Assembly (NCBI GenBank): GCA_002771395.1
Contig: PCSS01000151.1
Location: 1-8,725 of the forward strand
Source: Bacteroidetes bacterium CG23_combo_of_CG06-09_8_20_14_all_32_9
GTDB taxonomy: Bacteria; Bacteroidota; Bacteroidia; Bacteroidales; GWA2-32-17
Length of the DNA: 8,725 nt
Direction: 5' to 3'
Each line of letters opens with the position of its first letter. The first letter of the stretch is position 1. Below the pieces are notes generated by a model. That model searched no databases, had not been told where the DNA came from, and saw only the letters and a list, made by a program, of their open reading frames with translations. Both the position numbers and the translations under genes were made by a program. This document shows positions 1 through 5,126 of this stretch, one piece after another.

Positions 1-1
1 C

Positions 2-709
2 GCTAAATCGTACGATGGAAATATAGTAACGATTGGGAAGGAAGGTTCGGATTATTCGGCAGCTATACTTGCTTACTGCCTGGATGCGGAAGAGGTTGTT
101 ATCTGGAAAGATGTTCCCGGCGTATTGAACGCCGACCCGAAATGGTTTGACGAAACAATTAAATTAGACCATATATCCTATCTTGATGCTGTGGAACTGG
201 CTTATTATGGCGCCACTGTTATACACCATAAAACAATAAAACCGCTGCAAAACAAACAAATACCATTATTAGTAAAATCTTTTTATAACCCGTTGGAAAG
301 CGGCACCGTTATTTCTTCCGACAATGTCCGGCTTGCTGTTCCATCATTTATTTTCAGAATTAATCAAGCATTAATTATTATTTCTCCAAAAGATTTTTCA
401 TTTATTATAGAGGAGAACCTGAGAGACGTGTTTCATATTTTTGCTTCCTGCCGGGTAAAAATTAATGTAATGCAAAATACGGCAATTAGTTTTTCCGTAA
501 GCGTTGATTATGATGAAAACAAAGTACCACGGTTAATAGAAAGGTTAAAAGAAAAATTTAATGTTACTTACGAAAACCATAACCTTGAATTAATTACAAT
601 TCGTAATTATAACCAACAAACCATTGAGAGAGTTTGTGTGAAGAAAGAAATACATTTAGAGCAGAAAACAAAAACTACCGCTCAGATTGTAGTCAAAAAA
701 CTTGATTAA
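2..709 (+). CDS. lysC: Aspartate kinase, C-terminal part (5' end outside window)
   Basis: This enzyme phosphorylates L-aspartate with ATP, the first step toward lysine, threonine, methionine and diaminopimelate. The reading frame is open from base 2, so the gene begins left of the window; 235 residues and the TAA stop are visible. Visible residues 12-24 carry the GKEGSDYSAA motif, and residues 35-46 carry WKDVPGVLNADP, the conserved nucleotide/aspartate-binding end of the amino-acid kinase fold. GATVIHHKT follows at residues 70-78. After about residue 105 the protein continues into what fits the paired ACT regulatory region and then stops, so this is a monofunctional kinase with no fused homoserine dehydrogenase in the visible part. 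One oddity is HHKT where the family usually has HPKT. The TTG at 125 lies inside the kinase domain and is not the start. The symbol lysC is the usual name; which end product regulates the enzyme cannot be read here. Confidence 0.95.
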   Translation, partial: AKSYDGNIVTIGKEGSDYSAAILAYCLDAEEVVIWKDVPGVLNADPKWFDETIKLDHISYLDAVELAYYGATVIHHKTIKPLQNKQIPLLVKSFYNPLESGTVISSDNVRLAVPSFIFRINQALIIISPKDFSFIIEENLRDVFHIFASCRVKINVMQNTAISFSVSVDYDENKVPRLIERLKEKFNVTYENHNLELITIRNYNQQTIERVCVKKEIHLEQKTKTTAQIVVKKLD

Positions 710-754
710 TCCAAATTTGTTATCCTGACAAGCCGGGCATTAATTGTTTATTCA

Positions 755-788
755 TAATTTTGCGTTTATAACTTTTTATGTAAATTTG
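755..788 (+). promoter_or_regulatory. Candidate Bacteroidota-type promoter(s) for the AraC-type gene
   Basis: Two matches to the -7 consensus TAnnTTTG lie before the ATG at 794. TAATTTTG at 755-762 would leave a leader of a few tens of bases but lacks a well-spaced -33 element. TAAATTTG at 781-788 has TTTG at 759-762, 18 bases upstream, but ends only 5 bases before the ATG, so its transcript would be nearly leaderless. In AT-rich DNA such matches can arise by chance, so the choice is uncertain. Confidence 0.4.
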
Positions 789-793
789 ATTAT

Positions 794-2075
794 ATGTTTA
801 CCCTTAACCAAATATTACACGTCATTTTACCGTTATTACCTCTTTTTTTTGTGTTCATTTTTTTCATGATTAGGAATAATCAAGTAAGAGCAAATAAAAT
901 ATTAGTGGTTTTTATGCTTATTTTATCCTTACAATATACTTTCAGTGCTTTTGAAATACTCGGATACCCCAATTTAGCAATACTTGGATATTATCTTTTA
1001 ATTCCATTGATGCTATGTAGTCCTCCAATATTAAACTTCTATATAAAATATTTAACTATTGAAAATTATAAATTTAATTTAAAGTCATTAATACATTTTG
1101 TACCAGCCATTGCTGTTTTAATTATTAATATTATCACATATAGTCAAGTGTTATATTCTGATAAAATACTTATAATAACCCAGCAGTTTAATAAAGAGGT
1201 AACTGATATGAACTTAAAAATTTATTTAAAAACATACGAGTATGCCCAAATTTTTTACAGTATTTAGGTTGTTTTGTATAGTATTATTATGATTATTCTA
1301 CTCAGACAACATAGTATTAACATTAAAAATTTCTTCTCAAATACAGAAGACAAATCTTTAAATTGGCTAAAAATATTCGTAATAGTGTTTATTATACTTA
1401 CTTTTATAGATATTTTTTTATATAACAAAATCCCTGAAAATATTTATTGTTTGATTATTATTGCTTTTATAGGCTTTTTAGGATATTTTAGTATAAAACA
1501 AACAGAAATTTATACAAAAAATTTATCTTCTGAAAATCTGTCCGACTTTTCAACCCCTCATATAAAGAAAATGATTAATGTTCCGAGCCTTACAAATCAT
1601 TTAGGCACGGCAATAGAAGAACAAATAATTACTACCCGATTGACTTGTGAAAAAGATATTAATTTATCTAATGGAACTGATGTGATAAAACAGACAGATT
1701 TTCCCAAAAAAAAATAAATTTGATATATCAGAAGAACAAACAAACAACATAATAAAAAAAATATTTGAATTATTAGAAAAGGATAAAATATTTTGTAACA
1801 GTAAATTTACTCTTGAAGATTTTTCAAAACGTTTAATCATTCATAAAAATCATTTATCTTTTATTATAAATAATAAACTAAACAAGAATTTTTTTCAGTT
1901 GGTAAATGAATATCGTATAAAGGAAGCACAGCGTCTTCTTATTGATTCTAAATATGACAATTTATCTATTGAAGGAATTGCAAAAACAGTTGGATTTAAT
2001 TCAAAATCCGTTTTTAATCCGATTTTTAAGAAATACACAGAAGTTACACCATCGGAATATAGAAATAAAAGGTGA
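794..2075 (+). pseudogene. Seven-TM AraC-family transcriptional regulator, broken by a stop and a frameshift
   Basis: Read as one gene, this would encode about 426 residues: an N-terminal membrane sensor with about seven hydrophobic segments, a short linker, and a C-terminal AraC/XylS DNA-binding domain. The DNA-binding part (about 1790-2070) shows both helix-turn-helix blocks, including the conserved stretches YRIKEAQRLL, SIEGIAKTVGFNSKSVF and FKKYTEVTPSEYR. Two lesions interrupt it. An in-frame TAG at 1265-1267 sits in the middle of the fifth hydrophobic segment, where a single C-to-T change from CAG would explain it. An A9 run at 1706-1714 leads to a TAA at 1715; with eight A's the frame would pass straight into the HTH domain. 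The stop is TGA at 2073-2075. The region is visibly more AT-rich than the flanking aspartate kinase and ileS genes, which suggests acquisition or relaxed selection. Family proteins of this layout are putative membrane-bound regulators; the ligand and targets are unknown. A sequencing error could account for the A9 but hardly for both lesions. Confidence 0.85.
1706..1714 (+). repeat. A9 homopolymer at the frameshift point
   Basis: Nine consecutive A's follow TTTCCC and are followed by TAAATTTG. The upstream frame ends at TAA 1715-1717, while the HTH-coding frame is reached if one A is lost or two are gained. Runs of this length are known sites of replication slippage and of RNA-polymerase slippage, so the run may be the cause of the break or a switch. 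Confidence 0.9.
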
Positions 2076-2163
2076 AAACGAAGATGAACAAACCGGAATA
2101 GAAATTATAAAAAGAGTTTTAGAAGAACCGCTTCGTCAAATTGTTGAAAATGCAGGATTTGAA
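2068..2163 (+). pseudogene. groEL: groEL fragment (about 30 codons of the chaperonin)
   Basis: In a different frame from the AraC HTH, these bases read KGENEDEQTGIEIIKR and then VLEEPLRQIVENAGFE. This is the highly conserved GroEL segment near the start of the C-terminal intermediate/equatorial part, in the form seen in Bacteroidota. Recognisable identity begins at about 2068 and ends at about 2163; GroEL would normally continue with GSVVVQKV, but here the reading becomes SSAGNFSKS and the similarity is lost. The rest of GroEL is absent on both sides. The first bases overlap the last codons and TGA of the AraC gene, so the junction lies at or just before 2068. The fragment cannot fold or function as a chaperonin. 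It is probably a recombination scar or a captured piece of the host's own groEL. The in-frame reading from 1942 to 2250 that contains it is not a real gene, because its first half is the AraC HTH out of frame. Confidence 0.8.
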
Positions 2164-2250
2164 AGCTCAGCAGGTAACTTCTCAAAATCCACAAGTTCAC
2201 CACGTTGGATAATCCATTTGAACAATAGGGTGAAATTACAAACAAAATAA

Positions 2251-2267
2251 ATATCCAACGGGGTAAA
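2251..2267 (+). repeat. Dispersed intergenic motif, copy 1 (ATATCCAACGGGGTAAA)
   Basis: This 17-base word matches copy 2 at 4624-4640 in 16 of 17 positions and resembles the reverse-strand copy 3 at 8575-8593. All three are intergenic, and the GC-rich core stands out from the AT-rich surroundings. The role is unknown; it could be a protein-binding site or a piece of a dispersed repeat. Confidence 0.6.
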
Positions 2268-2274
2268 TCCCGTT
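2257..2274. terminator. Short hairpin between convergent genes, possible bidirectional terminator
   Basis: AACGGG (2257-2262) and CCCGTT (2269-2274) form a perfect 6-bp stem around the loop GTAAAT. It lies 15 bases beyond the stop of the - strand secreted-protein gene, and downstream of the + strand remnants. On the - strand it is followed by GGATATTTATTTTGTTTG, which is T-rich but not a clean T tract. The position suits a terminator, but the stem is short. Confidence 0.45.
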
Positions 2275-2288
2275 TCATGTAAAACAAA

Positions 2289-2726
2289 TTATTCTTTAAA
2301 TCCTGCTAAAATGGAAACGCATCCACTTTGAACAATTTCGCTTTTAACTTCACTTTGTGGAATACGAACTTGAACTATAAGTTGTTGAGTAGAATTTGAT
2401 TTAAAATCCCAAAATTTTACATAATCGTGGTCTTTATTATAAAAAAGGGTATTTTTATCTGTGTCAAGAAGCTTAAATTCAACGTTTCCTAACATTTCCT
2501 GAGAGCAGACAAATATTCTATAATCCTGACCACTGTAAAAAGTCAGCAATAATTCAGCAACATCTCCCTCGTTTAATACCGCACTGTTTAGTTGTCCGTT
2601 ATAAACATAAGGTTTTAATTGGGGTAAACATTCTTTTTTTGTAAAACCTTTACATTGTGCATTTGTCAAATATGGAAATACACTAATTAAAGCTATAATT
2701 GCTGTTTTTTTAAATATTCTTTTCAT
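2289..2726 (-). CDS. Small secreted protein of unknown function
   Basis: The protein has 145 residues. Residues 1-23 form a typical Sec signal peptide: a basic MKRIFKK start, a hydrophobic core, and TNA before Q24 as a likely signal peptidase I site. The mature part begins QCKGFTKKEC and has four cysteines at about 25, 33, 74 and 136, which could form two disulfides in the periplasm. The body contains YNGQLNSAVLNEGDVAEL, FYSGQDYRIFVC and a C-terminal GCVSILAGFKE, and looks like a single beta-rich domain. I recognise this pattern from conserved hypothetical proteins of Bacteroidota but know of no assigned function. It starts 23 bases after the lipoprotein gene stop with no promoter seen between them, so the two are probably cotranscribed. 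No strong Shine-Dalgarno precedes the ATG. Confidence 0.85.
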   Translation of the reverse strand: MKRIFKKTAIIALISVFPYLTNAQCKGFTKKECLPQLKPYVYNGQLNSAVLNEGDVAELLLTFYSGQDYRIFVCSQEMLGNVEFKLLDTDKNTLFYNKDHDYVKFWDFKSNSTQQLIVQVRIPQSEVKSEIVQSGCVSILAGFKE

Positions 2727-2749
2727 AACGTGCTGATATTATGTTATTT

Positions 2750-3649
2750 TTAATTATTTACGATTTTATTTCTAATTGAAGAAATTGTTGTTTTAATATC
2801 CTCAAAAGAAGTTTTATTTATTGAAACGTTGGCTTTGCTGTGAATTGTAGTAAGTTTTTTTTCTTTTTCAGTTACAACCTCTCTTTTAACATACTCTATT
2901 CCAACTAAATCATATTTCCCTCTTAACTCAGCAAGCAAAGGTATAAATTTATGCAACTCATTATCATCTGGATATGAATTAATTAATTCAATCAGATTAT
3001 TTAAGGAATATTTTTGTTCGCCAATTCGGTTAATTATGTCTTTATTTTGCGGTATATCAAACTCAACAATATTTGTACAAATGTAAAGTGCTTCAACCCA
3101 TCCGCCAAGAATAATTAATGTAGCTGTATTTCCTCTGTCATTTTCTTTAAGGTAAGCGTCTGCTGATGAATATGTTTCGGACATAATTTGCAGTAATGAA
3201 TCACGTTTATCAATGTTTTTTTCCATACGACTGATGGCAATTGAGCCTTGATCTTCGGAAATATTAAGTTCATCGCATAACTTTTTAATTGACGAAAGAT
3301 AGTTTATTGATAATTGAATTTGATCAAAAAGTCTTACATAGCTTAAATCGCTACCATAAACTCCAAGAATTAAAGCTTGTTTGGGAACATTTACATATTT
3401 ATCTGTATTTTTGTATGAATTTAAGATTTCGGGTTTGTATTGAGCACCGGATTTTTGAATAATAGAAGCCATTTCGATAGGAGAAGGAACGTTGTAAAAT
3501 ATTTTTTTTACTCTTTTTGTATGTTCGTTTTTAACATTGTTTAACGAATCGTTATCAATCTGATTAGAATCAGTTGAAGAGTTGCAACTCCAGCCTAAAA
3601 GTAAGCCTCCAATAAGTATCAGTAAAAGAAATTTGTATGTTTTCATCAT
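2750..3649 (-). CDS. Predicted lipoprotein of unknown function
   Basis: The protein has 299 residues from the first of two adjacent ATGs (3649; the second, at 3646, is equally possible). It begins MMKTYKFLLLILIGG and reaches a lipobox-like LLGWSC with the acylated cysteine at residue 22, followed by a low-complexity N/S/D linker. The rest is soluble and mostly helical; its recognisable stretches are FYNVPSPIEMASIIQKSGAQY, LILGVYGSDLSYVRLFDQ and LIILGGWVEALYI. I associate these with a widespread Bacteroidota lipoprotein family without a known role. The frame stays open upstream to 3739, but the added 30 residues precede the signal peptide and overlap three TAnnTTTG-like promoter elements, so the longer start is unlikely. 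The protein would be lipidated by Lgt and cut by LspA, whose gene lies just upstream; it would then sit on the inner or outer membrane. It is probably expressed with the secreted-protein gene that follows. Confidence 0.85.
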   Translation of the reverse strand: MMKTYKFLLLILIGGLLLGWSCNSSTDSNQIDNDSLNNVKNEHTKRVKKIFYNVPSPIEMASIIQKSGAQYKPEILNSYKNTDKYVNVPKQALILGVYGSDLSYVRLFDQIQLSINYLSSIKKLCDELNISEDQGSIAISRMEKNIDKRDSLLQIMSETYSSADAYLKENDRGNTATLIILGGWVEALYICTNIVEFDIPQNKDIINRIGEQKYSLNNLIELINSYPDDNELHKFIPLLAELRGKYDLVGIEYVKREVVTEKEKKLTTIHSKANVSINKTSFEDIKTTISSIRNKIVNN

Positions 3650-3669
3650 ATACGTTTTAAATTTTTCAA

Positions 3670-3703
3670 CAAAAATAATTTTTTTGTGCAAAGATGTAAC
3701 AAA
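3670..3703 (-). promoter_or_regulatory. Candidate promoter for the lipoprotein gene
   Basis: Read on the - strand, TTTG (3700-3703) is followed after 22 bases by TATTTTTG (3670-3677), a full match to TAnnTTTG, about 20 bases before the ATG. Other near matches are CATCTTTG at 3689-3696 and TAACTTTG at 3712-3719. The cluster supports a promoter here, but which element is used cannot be decided by eye. Confidence 0.5.
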
Positions 3704-3745
3704 ATAAGTTCCAAAGTTAATAAATAATTTTAAATTCATATTCTT

Positions 3746-3774
3746 AAAAAAAAATAAAATTAGTTAATTTATTT
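3746..3774 (-). terminator. Weak all-A/T hairpin with T tract downstream of lspA
   Basis: On the - strand, AAATAAATT (3766-3774), a four-base loop and AATTTTATTT (3752-3761) pair with one bulge and run into a T tract (3746-3751), 30 bases after the lspA stop. The arrangement is that of an intrinsic terminator, but all pairs are A-U, so the stem would be weak. It may be chance in AT-rich DNA. Confidence 0.25.
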
Positions 3775-3803
3775 TATTAGTGCTATAAATCGTTGAATAG
3801 TTG

Positions 3804-4436
3804 CTAATTATTTATTTTGTTTTTGTTAAAAAATTTTCTTTGAAAAAAAATAATTAATAATACTCCGGAAGTAATAGACGAATCGGCGAGGTTAAAAACA
3901 GGTCTGAAAAAAGTAAAACTTTCGCCTTTCCAAAAAGGGAACCATTCGGGAAAATGTCCTTCAAAAAGTGGAAAGTAAAGCATATCAACAACTTTTCCGT
4001 GTAAAAAAGCAGAATAACCGCCGTCTTTGGGGAATAACATTGATGGTACACAATTATGGCAAATAACGGAACTGTTGCTAAATATCATCCCGTAAAAAGC
4101 ACTGTCAATAATATTTCCAAAGGCGCCTGCCCATATTAAAGCTGCACTTATTACTAAACCTGTATGCTCGTTTTTTTTACACAAAACATAAATGCACCAG
4201 CCAATTCCTGTTACAGCAAAAATTCTTAACAAACTAAGAAATATTTTTCCGAATTTTCCGTTAAACTCAATTCCGAAAGCCATTCCGTTATTTTCAGTAA
4301 AATGCAGATAAAACCAGTTTTCAATTACGTTATATTCCTGACCAAGCATCATGTGGGTCTTTATCCAGATTTTAAATGCCTGGTCTGCAATTAATACTAA
4401 TAAAATAATTAATATTGCTATTCTTAGTTTTTTCAT
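3804..4436 (-). CDS. lspA: Lipoprotein signal peptidase (signal peptidase II)
   Basis: This inner-membrane aspartic protease cleaves signal peptides from diacylated prolipoproteins in front of the lipobox cysteine. The protein has 210 residues. An N-terminal membrane segment leads into IADQAFKIWIK (D18). TENNGMAFG follows at residues 47-55, then GAFGNIID with catalytic D111, and FNLADSSI with catalytic D185, ahead of the last membrane segment. Membrane segments lie at about 5-20, 62-84, 94-112 and 185-200. It is longer than the roughly 160-residue enterobacterial enzyme because of an insert of some 50 residues between the two catalytic aspartates, which includes a CHNC pair and a stretch rich in aromatic residues; such inserts are usual in Bacteroidota. 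AAAAGGG lies a few bases before the ATG, a better ribosome site than its neighbours have. It follows ileS and the dksA-like gene, as ileS-lspA pairs do in many bacteria. The stop is TAG. Confidence 0.95.
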   Translation of the reverse strand: MKKLRIAILIILLVLIADQAFKIWIKTHMMLGQEYNVIENWFYLHFTENNGMAFGIEFNGKFGKIFLSLLRIFAVTGIGWCIYVLCKKNEHTGLVISAALIWAGAFGNIIDSAFYGMIFSNSSVICHNCVPSMLFPKDGGYSAFLHGKVVDMLYFPLFEGHFPEWFPFWKGESFTFFRPVFNLADSSITSGVLLIIFFQRKFFNKNKINN

Positions 4437-4450
4437 TAATCCCTTTTAAT

Positions 4451-4516
4451 CAGTAGTCATTCAATGGTCATTCAATAGTCATTCAATGGTCATTCAGTAG
4501 TCATTCAGTAGTCATA
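4451..4516. repeat. Tandem repeat: six units of 11 bp upstream of lspA
   Basis: Six consecutive 11-base units of the form CARTRGTCATT run from 4451 to 4516 (the last ends in CATA), followed by a partial CAATTG. Units differ only by G/A changes at two positions and by the last base. The period is close to one helical turn, so any bound protein would line up on one face of the DNA. The array begins about 14 bases before the lspA start codon and would therefore lie in its leader or promoter region. Confidence 0.9.
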
Positions 4517-4567
4517 CAATTGTTTTATACAACCGAATTACAGCGAAGCGAATGACAACTGTATGAC
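4511..4567. repeat. Imperfect inverted repeat at the edge of the 11-bp array
   Basis: GTCATACAATTG (4511-4522) and CAACTGTATGAC (4556-4567) are complementary at 11 of 12 positions around a 33-base spacer. The left arm overlaps the final repeat unit. In a transcript reading from the dksA-like gene into lspA it could form a long-stemmed hairpin; it lacks a following T tract, so it is not an obvious terminator. Confidence 0.6.
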
Positions 4568-4623
4568 ACGAAGTTTACACCATTAGATAGATTAAAAAAA
4601 GAACAAACAGAAAAATAATAGTA

Positions 4624-4640
4624 ATATCAAACGGGGTAAA
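4624..4640 (+). repeat. Dispersed intergenic motif, copy 2 (ATATCAAACGGGGTAAA)
   Basis: This copy differs from copy 1 (2251-2267) at one base. It lies in the gap between the dksA-like gene and lspA. Unlike copy 1 it is not followed by CCCGTT, so the conserved part is the word itself and not the hairpin. Confidence 0.6.
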
Positions 4641-4712
4641 ACAAAATGTTTCGTAAATCTATTTCGTTTGAGTATAAGTCTTAAAAAAAGACAAAACTAT
4701 AATTCAGATATA

Positions 4713-5090
4713 TTATTTCTGATTATTTTTTGCTTCTATGCTCAGTGTAGCATGAGGTACGGCTCTTAGTCTTTCTTTGGAAATTAATTTTCCTGTTTCG
4801 CGGCAAATTCCATAAGTTTTGTTTTCGATACGAATAAGAGCTGCCTGCAAATGCTGAATAAACTTTTCCTGTCGCTGAGCCAGTTTACCGGTTTCTTCTT
4901 TAGAAAGCACATTGGCACCTTCTTCTAAAGTTTTAAATGTTGGCGAAGTATCGGAAATGTCGTTGCCATCAGTATTATTAAGCGATGATTTTAAAATTTC
5001 GTAATCTTTTTTCGCTTTTTCGATTTTTTGCAGAATAAGTTCCTTAAATTCCTGCAATTCTTCGTCAGAATACCTTGTTTTTTCACTCAT
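4713..5090 (-). CDS. DksA/TraR-family protein with degenerate zinc finger
   Basis: The protein has 125 residues. The N-terminal half (about 8-90) is a predicted alpha-helical coiled coil, which in DksA enters the RNA polymerase secondary channel. The C-terminal part reads YGICRETGKLISKERLRAVPHATLSIEAK, matching the zf-dksA/TraR domain. Only one cysteine (C96) of the four classical zinc ligands remains, with H113 nearby, so it may bind no zinc. This form is common in Bacteroidota. The likely role, by family, is modulation of transcription initiation, perhaps with ppGpp, but this has not been shown for this form and the acidic tip residues of E. coli DksA cannot be assigned with certainty. It begins 36 bases after ileS with no TAnnTTTG promoter in the gap, so cotranscription with ileS is likely. 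No Shine-Dalgarno is evident; the leader is a run of ATTT-like repeats. Confidence 0.9.
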   Translation of the reverse strand: MSEKTRYSDEELQEFKELILQKIEKAKKDYEILKSSLNNTDGNDISDTSPTFKTLEEGANVLSKEETGKLAQRQEKFIQHLQAALIRIENKTYGICRETGKLISKERLRAVPHATLSIEAKNNQK

Positions 5091-5126
5091 ATATTATTTA
5101 TTTATTTGTTATTTAAAAAAATATGT

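Larger units (their letters stand above)
2164..2288. other. Unassigned intergenic segment after the groEL fragment
   Basis: I recognise no protein family in any frame here. The segment separates the + strand AraC/groEL remnants from the convergent - strand secreted-protein gene. It contains one copy of the ATATCmAACGGGGTAAA word (2251-2267) and a small hairpin (2257-2274). It may be another remnant of the event that placed the groEL piece here. Confidence 0.5.

Noticed and set aside
1265..1267. TAG reassigned to an amino acid
   Set aside because: lspA ends in TAG at its expected length, and the same broken gene has a second, unrelated frameshift, so simple decay is more likely.
1942..2250. 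A 102-codon open reading frame on the + strand
   Set aside because: Its first half is the AraC HTH read out of frame and its middle is the groEL fragment; it is a chance fusion and not a gene.
2105..2287. A 60-codon open reading frame on the - strand
   Set aside because: It is antisense to the groEL fragment and spans the hairpin; I see no family resemblance and no promoter.
3854..4051. A 65-codon - strand frame inside lspA
   Set aside because: It overlaps the lspA catalytic region in another frame and has no independent support.
4678..4692. Hairpin GTCTT-AAAAA-AAGAC after the dksA-like gene as a terminator
   Set aside because: The stem is only 5 bp and is not followed by a T tract in the direction of transcription.
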